A stretch of DNA of 64,000 bases from Streptomyces sp. WMMB 322 (lineage in GTDB: Bacteria > Actinomycetota > Actinomycetes > Streptomycetales > Streptomycetaceae), in NCBI RefSeq assembly GCF_900090145.1, contig NZ_FMHI01000004.1:62001-126000 (forward strand), written 5' to 3'. The position numbers were made by a program, and so were the translations under genes. Under the pieces are notes generated by a model. The model saw only the letters and a list, made by a program, of their open reading frames with translations, was not told the origin of the DNA and did not search any database. Shown in pieces: positions 24,154-32,703 of the stretch (position 1 is the first letter of the stretch; the number at the start of each line of letters is the position of its first letter).

Positions 24154-25455
24154 TCAGCACACCCCGTCGCGAGGCGCGGGATTTCTCAGCTCGAACAGCG
24201 GCCGCAGCCTGAGCCCCGCGAAGGTGCCGAGCAGCGCGGCGGCCCCCCACAGCCAGCCGTGCAAGCTGCCGGAAGCGATCCCCGCCAGGTACGCGCCGAT
24301 GTTGCAGCCGCCGGCGATCCTCGCCCCGATCCCCATCAGCACACCGCCGGCGACGGCGCCCACGGCCCGGCGCCAGGGGATGCCGCGGTGCAGCGACCAT
24401 GTCCCGCCCGCCGCTGCGGCGATGGCCGCACCGACCATGATTCCGATATCGGTGAGGCTGGTCTTGTCGGCGAGCACCGGACCGGCCAGCTGCGGCGCGT
24501 TGTCCGGCTGCTGCCAGTACGCCCAGGTCTCCGGTGACGCGCCCAGCACGCCGGCAAGCTTCGATCCCCACAGCGCGAAGGCACTGGTCACACCCCAGGC
24601 ACCCCCGGACACCAGCAGCACCGCCGCGCCCAGCACGGCAAGCGCCAAGGCCCCGGCCGCCAGCGGCCAGGAGCCACGCACCGCACGGGCGAGCGCGCCG
24701 CGGGCAGAGGGCGGAGGACCCACGGGCGGCGGGTTGCGGCGCGCCTGGACCCGCCGGGAGACGAGGACGACCAGCGCGAGGAGGGCGAGCGTGACGGCCA
24801 GCGAGCCGGGCCGGCCGAGCCCGTCGGAGAAGAGAACCGGATCGAGGGCCGGCAGGTCCCGCCAGAGCCCGAACTGCCAGGCCGCGAGCGTGGAACCGGC
24901 GATGAACCCGCCCAGGGTGAGCACGATGGTGCTCTGCCCGGAGCCGACGGCGAAGAGCGTCCCGGAGGCGCAGGCGCCGCCGATCTGCATGCCGACGGCG
25001 AAGAGGAAGGCTCCCGCCAGCAGGCCGATGCCGATCGGGGCCGTGCTGGGCACGGGCGTGGTGCCGAACAGGCCCGTGCCGGTGCCCAGTACGAGGGCGA
25101 ACAGGGTGGCCGTCGTGCCCAGCAGCAGGGCGTGGGCGCGCATGCCGGTGCCGTTGCCGACTGCCACCAACTGCCGCCAGGCAGAGGTGAATCCGAAGCG
25201 GGAGTGGAACAGCGCCACACCGAGGGCTGTGCCGAGCAGCAGCAGGATTCCGGGCTTGGCACCGTGCACCGCCCACACGTAGGCGGTGAGCGCGGCACCG
25301 AGCGCGGCGGCCACGGTCAGCGGGAGACGCCGTACCGGGGGCAGGGGCGCCGCCTCGGGGGCGGGCACGTGCGTCGGCGGGGACGGAAGCCAGGCCACCG
25401 TGCGGGAGGGGCTTCCGGTGCGGGGCGGGGCCCCGGAGGGGGGAGCGGCTGTCAC
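24154..25455 (-). CDS. YeeE/YedE family sulfur-compound transporter
   Basis: 433-aa polytopic membrane protein of the YeeE/YedE family, whose studied members import thiosulfate. Ten or so hydrophobic segments are visible, with the conserved cysteines of the two half-repeats in GMQIGGACASGTLFAVG and ARIAGGCNIGAYLAGI. The N-terminal 45 residues are a Pro-rich extension. The GTG at 25455 has GAGG about 7 nt upstream. No TusA-like partner gene is adjacent; a 27-aa ORF lies 170 bp upstream on the same strand. Confidence 0.85.
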   Translation of the reverse strand: MTAAPPSGAPPRTGSPSRTVAWLPSPPTHVPAPEAAPLPPVRRLPLTVAAALGAALTAYVWAVHGAKPGILLLLGTALGVALFHSRFGFTSAWRQLVAVGNGTGMRAHALLLGTTATLFALVLGTGTGLFGTTPVPSTAPIGIGLLAGAFLFAVGMQIGGACASGTLFAVGSGQSTIVLTLGGFIAGSTLAAWQFGLWRDLPALDPVLFSDGLGRPGSLAVTLALLALVVLVSRRVQARRNPPPVGPPPSARGALARAVRGSWPLAAGALALAVLGAAVLLVSGGAWGVTSAFALWGSKLAGVLGASPETWAYWQQPDNAPQLAGPVLADKTSLTDIGIMVGAAIAAAAGGTWSLHRGIPWRRAVGAVAGGVLMGIGARIAGGCNIGAYLAGIASGSLHGWLWGAAALLGTFAGLRLRPLFELRNPAPRDGVC

Positions 25456-25625
25456 GTGACGACCTCACAGAACGGGACGGTCGGGCAGAAGTGGAGGGGC
25501 CGCGCGGGATGCGCCCCGGCCCGGTGCGGGCGGCAGGGCGGATCCGGCCGGCCGGGGTTCTCCCGGGTACTGGTGCGCGGGGCGCGGGCCCGGCACGGGA
25601 GCGGAGCGCGGCGGACGCGGAACCG

Positions 25626-25709
25626 TCAGCTGGGACAGAGCGCGTCGTCGACGCTCCACGCCGTGGCTGCGAAGAGCGCGAGGGCCAAGTGGCGCGCGGT
25701 ACCGGACAT
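25626..25709 (-). CDS. Candidate 27-aa small protein upstream of YeeE/YedE
   Basis: A short ORF starting ATG at 25709 that codes for a 27-residue peptide with a hydrophobic centre (HLALALFAATAW) and an acidic/Cys end (DDALCPS). Third codon positions are G or C in 23 of 26 sense codons after the ATG, as in real genes here. The 16 bases TAACGTGCCCGGCATG spanning its -10-like box and start codon are identical to those at dapD (37608 to 37593, minus strand), pointing to a leaderless gene. Function unknown; it could be a leader peptide for the transporter downstream or an independent membrane-associated peptide. Confidence 0.45.
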   Translation of the reverse strand: MSGTARHLALALFAATAWSVDDALCPS

Positions 25710-25869
25710 GCCGGGCACGTTAACCGAGCTGTCCCGGATGGCGGAAACGCGTCTCGTCATGCGGAATACCCAGTGAGGCACCGGGCTCCGCGCCCCCGCC
25801 GGGGAAGGCACGGCCTCCCGGGGACGCCCGCCCAGGGCGCCTGCCGCGCCGTCGGTAGAGTCGGCACCG

Positions 25870-25926
25870 TCTCCCGTCTCCCGACTCCCGACGCCCGACG
25901 CCCGACGCCCGACTCCCGACGCCCGT
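25870..25926. repeat. 7-bp tandem repeat array
   Basis: About eight copies of a 7-bp unit (consensus ACGCCCG with variants ACTCCCG and TCTCCCG) just upstream of the enoyl-CoA hydratase gene. Likely slippage product. Confidence 0.85.
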
Positions 25927-25959
25927 ACCCAGCCCGCCCCCACCGGAGGTCGAGCCCGC

Positions 25960-26724
25960 ATGGCTGTACGCACCGAGAAGCGGGGGCCGGTCACGACCGT
26001 CGTCCTCTCCCGTCCGGAGGCACGCAACGCCGTCGACGGTGACACGGCCGCCCGACTCGCCGACGCCTTCCGCGAGTTCGAGGCCGATGCGGACGCGCTG
26101 GTCGCGGTCCTGTGGGGCGAGGGCGGCACCTTCTGCGCCGGGGCGGATCTGAAGGCCATCGGCACCGACCGCGCCAACCGTGTCGAGCCGGAGGGCGACG
26201 GCCCGATGGGCCCGACCCGGCTGCGGCTGTCGAAGCCGGTGATCGCGGCGGTCAGCGGCCACGCGGTGGCCGGCGGCCTGGAGCTGGCCCTGTGGTGCGA
26301 TCTGCGGGTCGCCGAGGAGGACGCCGTCTTCGGCGTCTTCTGCCGGCGCTGGGGTGTCCCGCTGATCGACGGCGGCACCGTGCGCCTGCCCCGCCTCATC
26401 GGCACGAGCCGCGCCCTCGACCTGATCCTCACCGGCCGTCCCGTACCGGCGGCCGAGGCGTACGAGATGGGACTCGCCAACCGCCTCGTCCCGCACGGGA
26501 ATTCGCGTACCGCGGCCGAGGAGCTCGCCGCGGAGCTGGCCCGCTTCCCGCAGACCTGCCTTCGCGGCGACCTCGCCTCCGTGCACGAGCAGGAGGGCCT
26601 GCCCGAGGACGAGGCCATGGCCCGCGAACTCCGTCACGGACGGCTCGCGTTGGCGGAAGCCGCGGAGGGGGCGGCCCGCTTCGCGGCGGGCGCCGGCCGC
26701 CACGGCGACTTCGGGTCGATCTGA
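25960..26724 (+). CDS. Crotonase/enoyl-CoA hydratase family protein
   Basis: 254-aa crotonase-fold protein acting on an acyl-CoA thioester. The oxyanion-hole segments are present: the first in GTFCAGADLKAIGTD and the second in SGHAVAGGLELALWCDLRVA. The catalytic-Glu region reads FGVFCRRWGVPLIDGGTVRL; the second catalytic Glu of classic hydratases is not obvious, so it may be an isomerase or hydrolase rather than a hydratase. GGAGG precedes the ATG. Single gene, no other beta-oxidation genes near. Confidence 0.87.
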   Translation: MAVRTEKRGPVTTVVLSRPEARNAVDGDTAARLADAFREFEADADALVAVLWGEGGTFCAGADLKAIGTDRANRVEPEGDGPMGPTRLRLSKPVIAAVSGHAVAGGLELALWCDLRVAEEDAVFGVFCRRWGVPLIDGGTVRLPRLIGTSRALDLILTGRPVPAAEAYEMGLANRLVPHGNSRTAAEELAAELARFPQTCLRGDLASVHEQEGLPEDEAMARELRHGRLALAEAAEGAARFAAGAGRHGDFGSI

Positions 26725-27102
26725 CACAACCGTCTCCGGCTGCTGCGCCCGGGCGGTCTCGTCCGCCTAGCTGGCGCACCCTCCCCAGCCTCCGGCCGGA
26801 GGTGCCGCCACGCTCGGGTTTCCTCAGTCACCGGTGCGCAGCCCTCCCCCTGGCTTCGCCCGAGGCGGCCCCAGTGGAGAACGCGGAGGGAATCGCGCTC
26901 GGGAGCGGGCAGAGCACGGGAGAGCACAAGGGGCGGCGTGCGCTCTGTCTCGTCCGTGACGACGACTATGGCGCCCAGCAGATCACCGGGTTCTACGCGT
27001 TCGCCGTCGCCCCGCACTGAAAGGAGCGCCGGGAGACCTCGCGCACGGAAGCCGCCCCCGAACGGCGGGCGTCGAGGTCTCGCGGCCTCCCCGTCCGGCC
27101 AT
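26725..27102. other. Non-coding stretch with dispersed-repeat sequence
   Basis: No supported gene. 26844-26860 (CTCCCCCTGGCTTCGCC) is identical, on the opposite strand, to 19335-19351 inside the MITE, so part of this region is probably a remnant of the same repeat family. CTCCGGCCGGAG is a 12-bp palindrome at about 26791. GAGACCTCG and CGAGGTCTC (27033-27041, 27073-27081) form a further hairpin. Confidence 0.5.
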
Positions 27103-27132
27103 GCGGGGGCCCGGCCGGACGGCGGCCCCCGC
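27103..27132 (-). terminator. Hairpin directly after the acidic hypothetical gene
   Basis: GCGGGGGCC (27103-27111) pairs with GGCCCCCGC (27124-27132); the stop codon of the minus-strand gene is the next base. Probable terminator. Confidence 0.6.
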
Positions 27133-28692
27133 TCAGCCCAGCCGGCTGCGCGCCTTGAAGGCCGCCTTCCGCGCCTCCTTGGCTGCCTGCCTGTCGGGGT
27201 GGACGCGGCCCATGGCCTCCAGGACGTCGGCTGTCGCCGGGTGGTCGACCTTCCACGCCTTGTCGAAGAAGCCGGCGTGCTGGTCGACCAATCCCTGGAC
27301 CAGGCCCTGGAGTTCGGCTGCCTCGCCGGCCGTCGCCAGCTGCGCGGCGATGGTGTCGACGGTCAGCCAGAAGACCATCTCCTCGTCCGGCTGCGGAACG
27401 TCCTGCGCGCCGTGCTCGACGAGCCACACCCGCGCCAGACCGCCCAGCTGCCGGTCCTCCAGCACCTCGCGCAGGGCCGGTTCGGCCTCGGCGCCGATGA
27501 GGGAGAGCGCCTGCTGGCACGAGAGGCGGCGGGTGGGCGCGTTCTCGTCCGTGCCGCGGGAGGCCGTGAGCAGTTCACGAGCGGACTCCAAGGGCGTGCG
27601 GGCGGCGAGCCAGGACTCGATCTCGGCCTGTGCGTTCTCCTCGGTGTACGGGGGCAGTGCGTCCAGCAGCGTCTCCGCGTCCGCGCCGGCGAGGTCCCCG
27701 ACGGCGGGCGCCTCGACGCCGGCCTCCCGCATGCGCACGCGGACGCCGTGGGTGCCCAGCGGAGTCAGCCGCACCATGCCGTACCGGGAGACGTCCTCGT
27801 CGTCGAGGTTCTCCGGCAGCTCGGCGTCCTCGTCGCTCTCCTCGGTCAACGCCTCGTCGACGGGCTGGTATTCGACGAGGCCGACGGGCGCCAGCATCCG
27901 GAACTGCTCGTCGAGCTTCATCATCGCCGCGGAGACCTCTTCGAGTACGGCGTCCGTCGGTTCCTCCATGTCGTCCGGGACGATCAACGACGCGGCGAGC
28001 ATCGGCAGCGGCACCATCGCGCCGGCGGAGACCGCCTGGTCGGTGGCGGTCAGGACGTAGAGGTTGCCCAGCGCGGCGTCGAGGAAGTCGGCCTCCTTCT
28101 CCGGGTTCCAGTCGAGGGAGTCGAGGTCGATGGCATCGGGATCGATCTGCCCGTCCTCGCCGGTGACCTCCTCGAGGCCGCCGAGGAGGTCCTCGAAGCT
28201 CGGCGTCGCGGCGTCGGCCAGTACGGTCTCCAGGCCGTCCTGCCAGATCTCCAGCACCTCTTCCGGTGTGCCCTCGCCCCGCAGGAGGGACAGTTCGCCG
28301 CCGGGGCGTGCCGTGCCGACGGGTTCCTCGGTGAGGGCGCCGCCCGTGCCGTCGGCGTCCTGCGAGGTCTCCCCGCCGTCCTCCTCGACCTCCAGAAGAC
28401 CTGTGTCGACGGCGAGTTGCCATGCCTGGGCCGTGTGCATCTCACCGTCCTCGTCGCCGGAGAGGCCGAGGTGGGCGACGGCTTCCTTCAACTGGCCCGC
28501 GAGCAGCTCCCCTCCGGCGCCGACGGGCACCCCGGCCCTGCCCGCGCCGGCCTCCTCCCCGGCCCAGGCCGCGAGGCGTGCGGCCCATGAGAAGAGCGGC
28601 GCCGCCAGTGCGTCCCGCGCGAGTTCGGCTTCGGAGGACAGCCGCACGGGCGGCAGGGCGGGACGGTCGCCCCCGGTCGTTTCACCGGACAT
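27133..28692 (-). CDS. Acidic conserved hypothetical protein
   Basis: 519-aa soluble, strongly acidic protein without a motif I recognise and without signal or membrane segments. Asp/Glu-rich blocks occur around residues 105-135 (ALTEEPVGTARPGG region) and 275-290 (EESDEDAELPENLDDED). The second half looks like helical HEAT-like or TPR-like repeats (SLIGAEAEPALREVLEDRQ, LQGLVQGLVDQHAGFFDKAW). The C-terminus is basic, QAAKEARKAAFKARSRLG. The ATG at 28692 has GGAG 12 nt upstream; an ATG at 28704 directly abuts that GGAG and is less likely. Single gene. Confidence 0.75.
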   Translation of the reverse strand: MSGETTGGDRPALPPVRLSSEAELARDALAAPLFSWAARLAAWAGEEAGAGRAGVPVGAGGELLAGQLKEAVAHLGLSGDEDGEMHTAQAWQLAVDTGLLEVEEDGGETSQDADGTGGALTEEPVGTARPGGELSLLRGEGTPEEVLEIWQDGLETVLADAATPSFEDLLGGLEEVTGEDGQIDPDAIDLDSLDWNPEKEADFLDAALGNLYVLTATDQAVSAGAMVPLPMLAASLIVPDDMEEPTDAVLEEVSAAMMKLDEQFRMLAPVGLVEYQPVDEALTEESDEDAELPENLDDEDVSRYGMVRLTPLGTHGVRVRMREAGVEAPAVGDLAGADAETLLDALPPYTEENAQAEIESWLAARTPLESARELLTASRGTDENAPTRRLSCQQALSLIGAEAEPALREVLEDRQLGGLARVWLVEHGAQDVPQPDEEMVFWLTVDTIAAQLATAGEAAELQGLVQGLVDQHAGFFDKAWKVDHPATADVLEAMGRVHPDRQAAKEARKAAFKARSRLG

Positions 28693-28889
28693 CAGCGCGT
28701 TCATCTCCTACGGGTGCTGCATGGTGCGGAAAGATGCGGCTCCCAGCGTAGACGGGATGTGTCCCGGCCTGCCCGGAACGCGCGCCCGGTCACCCCCCGG
28801 CGTCTCCACGGGCCGCGCGGGGGCTGTGCCTCACCGGGCGGCGGGCGGCGAGCAGTTGTGTGGCGCCGTGCTCAATGACCTGGATCCGC

Positions 28890-28917
28890 TTGACAAGTGT
28901 GATGAGCACGTCAGACT
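28890..28917 (+). promoter_or_regulatory. Candidate promoter upstream of the secreted nuclease
   Basis: TTGACA at 28890-28895 is a perfect -35 consensus. CAGACT (28912-28917), 16 bp downstream, is the best-placed -10-like hexamer. The start of the nuclease gene is 84 bp further. Confidence 0.4.
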
Positions 28918-29001
28918 TTTACGCGCGTAGAGATTACCGGTCCGTAATGCACGCCCGGAACTGGACAGTTCGCCGTCCGCCACCCCCCTCCGGAGGCCCC
29001 G

Positions 29002-30840
29002 TTGTCGTCCCGTCTCGCAAGAACCTCCGCCCTCACCGTTGCCGCGGTCTGCGGATCGGCGCTGCTCGTCGTCACCGCCGTCACGGCGTCCGGCAGCACG
29101 GCCGAGCAGCCACGGCTCCACGACATCCAGGGCGACACCCGGATCTCGCCCTACGCGGGCAAGCAGGTGTCGGACGTGCCGGGAGTCGTCACGGCGGTGC
29201 GCGGCTTCGGCAAGGCACGCGGATTCTGGATGCAGGACCCGAAGCCGGACGACGATCCCGCCACCAGTGAGGGCATCTTCGTCTTCACAGGCGAGAAGAC
29301 ACCCGACGTGGAGGCCGGGGACTCGATACGGATATCGGGCGAGGTCGGCGAGTACTACCCGGGCGGTGAGGATGCGGGCGGCCAGTCCGTCACACAGCTG
29401 ACGGACGCGACGTGGGAGGCCGCCGCCAAGGCGAAGAAGAAGCTGCCCAAGGCGCTCGCGCTGACCGCGGACCGCGTCCCGGACGCCTACGTCCCCGAAG
29501 GCAAGGGCGACGACGGGAACATCGAGTCCCTTCGGCTTCAGCCCCGCAAGTACGCCCTGGACCTGTACGAGTCACTCGAAGGCATGCGTGCCGGCATCAA
29601 GAACGCCCCGGTCACCGGCCCCACCAGCCAGTACGGCGAACTGTGGGTCACGGCCGACCCGGACGAGCACCCGACCACACGCGGCGGCACCCTCTACGGC
29701 GGCTACGACCAGCAGAACGGGGCCCGCATGAAGGTGAGTTCACTGCTGCCGCGGGAGGAGCACCCCTTCCCCGACGCCAACGTGGGCGACGTCCTCAGCG
29801 GCACCACCGCCGGGCCCGTCGACTACGACAACTTCGGCGGTTACGGCATCCGCGCCACGACCATGGGCGAGTTGAAGGACAACAAGCTCGAGCGGGAGAA
29901 GACCCGCAAGGGAAGCAAGGACGAACTGTCCGTCGCCACCTACAACGTGGAGAACCTCTCCCCCGAGAGCGAGCCCGCGAAGTTCGACCGCCTCGCGGAG
30001 GCGCTGGTCGACAACCTCGCCTCCCCCGACATCGTCGCCCTGGAAGAGGTGCAGGACAACTCGGGCCCGGAGGACGACGGCACGGTCGCCGCCGACAAGA
30101 CCCTCGAGAAGCTGACCACCGCCATCGAGAAGGCCGGCGGCCCCGCCTACGAGTCCCGCGGGATCGACCCGGAGAACAACGCCGACGGCGGTCAGCCCGG
30201 CGGCAACATACGCGTCGCGTTCCTCTTCGACCCCGACCGCGTCGACTTCGCCGACCGCGAGGGCGGCGACGCGACCACGCCGGTGAAGGTGACCGACGAC
30301 GGCGGCTCCCCCAAACTGTCGGCGAACCCCGGCCGCATCTCCCCGGAGGAGGAGGCGTGGAAGGACAGCCGCAAGCCCCTGGCCGGCGAGTTCACCTTCA
30401 AGGGCCGCCAAGTCTTCGTCGTCGCCAACCACTTCGGCTCCAAGGGCGGCGACCAGCCGATGGAGGGACGCAACCAGCCGCCCGTCCGCGGGTCTGAGAA
30501 GCAGCGCATCGCACAGGCGAAGCTGGTCAACTCCTTCGCCGAGGAGGTCGAGTCGGTCGACGAGAACGCCGCGGTCATCGCCGCCGGCGACTTCAACGAC
30601 TTCTCCTTCTCCCCCGCCCTCGACGCCTTGCGCAAGGGCGGCGTCCTCACCAGCCCCATGGACGAACTGCCCGCCTCCGAGCGCTACGGCTACGTCTTCA
30701 ACGGCAACTCGCAGGTCCTCGACCACGTGCTGACGAGCCCGGGCACGGGTCGCGTCACGTACGACATCGTGCACATCAACGCCGAGTTCCACGACCAGGC
30801 CAGCGACCACGACCCCACGGTGATCCGCATCAAGCGGTGA
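29002..30840 (+). CDS. Secreted endonuclease/exonuclease/phosphatase family nuclease
   Basis: 612-aa exported protein. Signal peptide: TSALTVAAVCGSALLVVTAV then an Ala/Ser-rich cleavage region. Residues 45-140 form an OB-like domain (VPGVVTAVRGFGKARGFWMQ) as in ExeM/NucH-type extracellular nucleases. The catalytic EEP domain starts at ELSVATYNVENLSPES, with IVALEEVQDNSG (metal Glu), NHFGSKGGDQP, AAGDFNDFSFSP and the closing QVLDHVLTSP and QASDHDPTVI. It is likely a DNase or phosphodiesterase used to scavenge nucleotides. TTG start, with GGAGG six bases upstream. Ends at a strong hairpin. Confidence 0.9.
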   Translation: MSSRLARTSALTVAAVCGSALLVVTAVTASGSTAEQPRLHDIQGDTRISPYAGKQVSDVPGVVTAVRGFGKARGFWMQDPKPDDDPATSEGIFVFTGEKTPDVEAGDSIRISGEVGEYYPGGEDAGGQSVTQLTDATWEAAAKAKKKLPKALALTADRVPDAYVPEGKGDDGNIESLRLQPRKYALDLYESLEGMRAGIKNAPVTGPTSQYGELWVTADPDEHPTTRGGTLYGGYDQQNGARMKVSSLLPREEHPFPDANVGDVLSGTTAGPVDYDNFGGYGIRATTMGELKDNKLEREKTRKGSKDELSVATYNVENLSPESEPAKFDRLAEALVDNLASPDIVALEEVQDNSGPEDDGTVAADKTLEKLTTAIEKAGGPAYESRGIDPENNADGGQPGGNIRVAFLFDPDRVDFADREGGDATTPVKVTDDGGSPKLSANPGRISPEEEAWKDSRKPLAGEFTFKGRQVFVVANHFGSKGGDQPMEGRNQPPVRGSEKQRIAQAKLVNSFAEEVESVDENAAVIAAGDFNDFSFSPALDALRKGGVLTSPMDELPASERYGYVFNGNSQVLDHVLTSPGTGRVTYDIVHINAEFHDQASDHDPTVIRIKR

Positions 30841-30849
30841 GCCGGACGT

Positions 30850-30892
30850 GCAAGCCGGTCCACGCGGCTGCGTGCCGCGCGGACCGGCTTGC
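30850..30892 (+). terminator. Terminator after the secreted nuclease gene
   Basis: Perfect 12-bp arms GCAAGCCGGTCC (30850-30861) and GGACCGGCTTGC (30881-30892), starting 9 bp after the stop. Confidence 0.75.
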
Positions 30893-30976
30893 GGCGTTCC
30901 GGCGTGACGCTCCTGCGAGCCGTATCGTTGTGCCGTGCCGCTGCACCGCCCGGTGCGGTGGGGAGGGAGCGGCACG

Positions 30977-31615
30977 ATGACAGTCGAGCTGACCGACAGG
31001 ACCGAGATGGCCGACAGCAGCGAACTCAGCCTGGACGAACTGTTCGAGTTGCTGGAGCGGATGCCCGTCCCCGAAGGCTACAAAGCCGAGATCGTGGAGG
31101 GTACGGTCCACACGTCGCCGCAGCGGGACGCCCACTGGGAGATCATCCGCAGGATCGTCCGTGCCTTGGAGGACAGGTTCGGCATGGACGTGAAGGTGAA
31201 GTCCGATGTCCGCATCGACTTCCCGGGGCACAAGAACGGATTCGCACCGGACGTCGCCAAGCTGAGCGACTCGGCACACCCCGACGCGGAAGGCCGCTGG
31301 CGCCATCAGGACATCGAGTTCATCGCCGAAGTTATCTCCAGGGGCACGGCTACGAACGACTACGGCCCCAAGCTCCGGGCCTACGCGATGGCCGGAGTCC
31401 CGGTCTACCTCATCGCTGATCCGTACGCCGGGCGCTGCCGTCTGTACACGCAGCCGAAGGGCACGGCCGGCTACCGCAGCGAGCTGACCATCGACTTCGG
31501 GACCCCGGTCGATCTGACGACCACGCTCCTCGGGATGACGCTGCCTACTGAGGCCTTCCCCCGCGAGTCCACGGCCCCAGCCGGGGGTCCTGGTCCGGAG
31601 CCTTCGGTGCGCTGA
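30977..31615 (+). CDS. Uma2 family PD-(D/E)XK nuclease-like protein
   Basis: 212-aa protein of the Uma2 family, abundant in Streptomyces and of unsettled function. Nuclease-fold residues are in place: Glu41 in EIVEGTV, Asp92 in FAPDVAKL, Glu118 in IEFIAEVIS and Lys132 in YGPKLRAYA. GGGAGGGAG precedes the ATG at 30977. Its 3' end overlaps the convergent EI24 gene by 71 bp; the last 20 residues (STAPAGGPGPEPSVR) are low complexity, so the overlap costs nothing structural. Confidence 0.85.
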   Translation: MTVELTDRTEMADSSELSLDELFELLERMPVPEGYKAEIVEGTVHTSPQRDAHWEIIRRIVRALEDRFGMDVKVKSDVRIDFPGHKNGFAPDVAKLSDSAHPDAEGRWRHQDIEFIAEVISRGTATNDYGPKLRAYAMAGVPVYLIADPYAGRCRLYTQPKGTAGYRSELTIDFGTPVDLTTTLLGMTLPTEAFPRESTAPAGGPGPEPSVR

Positions 31616-32525
31616 GTCCGGGTGCGGACGACGGCCCTGGTGCAGGTCCGGTGGCCGGCGGGCGCAGCGCGCGGTGGCCGGCGCTCTCGTGCCCGTCTAC
31701 GTGCCCGTCTTCGTGCCCGTCTTCGTGCCCGTCTTCGTGCCCGTCTTCGTGCCCGTCGCCGCCCTCCGCGGTCCCGTCGCGCCGCTCGTCCGCACCCATG
31801 AGGTCCCGCACGAGGAACGCCGCCCCCGCGACCGCACCCGGCATCAGCACGACCGCGACCAGGGGCACCAGGAACGCCAGGACGAGCGGTACGCCGAAGC
31901 CGAGCGCCAGGCTCCTGCGGGTGCGCAGGATGCGAAGCCGCTCACGCACGGGGATCCCCCGCCGCTGCATGGCCACGGAGACCAGCTCGAGGGTGAGGAA
32001 GAACCCGGAGACGGCGAACCCGATCGCCGGGACGACGGTCTGGCCGGCGACGGGCAGGAAGCCCAGGAAGAAGAGCGGCACCGTGAAGACCAGCATGCGC
32101 CACAGCACGTAGAGGCTGTCGCACACCGAGATCCACACCTCCCGCCACAGAGGGCTGTCCGGCGCGGCGGGAGCCCCGCCCTCCGACTCCTCCACCTGCT
32201 CCGAGAGCTTCTCGTAGAAGGGGTCGCCGAGGACGAGCGTGACGGCCGTGAAGGTGAGCACCGAGATCAGCAGCCCGCCGAGCCACAGCAGCACCGCGAA
32301 GAGGACACGCAGGGAGTCCCGCCACAGCTCGCTCCAGTCGTCCGCGAAGGGCGTGGCCCAGGCGGCGACGTCGCCGGCGAAGAACGCCAGCGCCGTCAGC
32401 GCGGCACCGTAGAGAACCAGCGTCACCAGCGCGGGCAGCAACCCGAAGCCGAACCACCGGCCGTGGCCGAACACCCAACGCTGCCCACGCCCCAAGTACC
32501 GCATCCCCGCGGCGAGATCTCGCAT
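31545..32525 (-). CDS. EI24/CysZ-like membrane protein with His-rich repeat tail
   Basis: 326-aa membrane protein of the EI24 domain family (CysZ-like; CysZ is a sulfate permease). Several hydrophobic segments cover residues 20-245, for example LLPALVTLVLYGAALTALAF, LFAVLLWLGGLLISVLTFTA and FTVPLFFLGFLPVAGQTVVP. The C-terminus is unusual: residues 256-279 are GHED-type repeats from a 12-bp DNA repeat, followed by a Pro/Gly/Ser-rich tail that overlaps the Uma2 gene. Such a His/Asp tail could bind metal. No Shine-Dalgarno; TAGGCT (32533-32538, minus strand) lies 7 nt before the ATG, suggesting a leaderless message. Confidence 0.82.
   Translation of the reverse strand: MRDLAAGMRYLGRGQRWVFGHGRWFGFGLLPALVTLVLYGAALTALAFFAGDVAAWATPFADDWSELWRDSLRVLFAVLLWLGGLLISVLTFTAVTLVLGDPFYEKLSEQVEESEGGAPAAPDSPLWREVWISVCDSLYVLWRMLVFTVPLFFLGFLPVAGQTVVPAIGFAVSGFFLTLELVSVAMQRRGIPVRERLRILRTRRSLALGFGVPLVLAFLVPLVAVVLMPGAVAGAAFLVRDLMGADERRDGTAEGGDGHEDGHEDGHEDGHEDGHVDGHESAGHRALRPPATGPAPGPSSAPGLSAPKAPDQDPRLGPWTRGGRPQ
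31688..31759. repeat. Six-copy 12-bp repeat coding for a His/Asp-rich tail
   Basis: Six tandem copies of TCGTGCCCGTCT (one starts ACGT, the last ends TCG). Read on the minus strand they encode GHED units in the EI24-family protein. Confidence 0.92.
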
Positions 32526-32703
32526 GGCGGTAAGCCTATGGCCTACGGCCGGCGAACCGGCGTGCGGGCGGGCGCGGACCGGCAGGAGCGCGGGTGCGAG
32601 CGGCGTCACCGCACCCTGCCGTGGCGTGCCGAGGGCAAGAGTTCAGGTATCCGTCGTGCGCGGGGTCCTGACGAGCGGAGCACTCTGCGCTGGAATACCG
32701 CGC

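Noticed and set aside
22013..25468. 1151-codon open frame on the minus strand
   Set aside because: It is a high-GC shadow of the TerD, SSADH and YeeE/YedE genes, which have clear family motifs. Its translation is Arg/Gly/His-rich without similarity.
26634..27017. 127-codon minus-strand ORF after the crotonase gene
   Set aside because: Its peptide (SQGEGCAPVTEETRAWRHL) looks like translation of a dispersed repeat rather than a protein.
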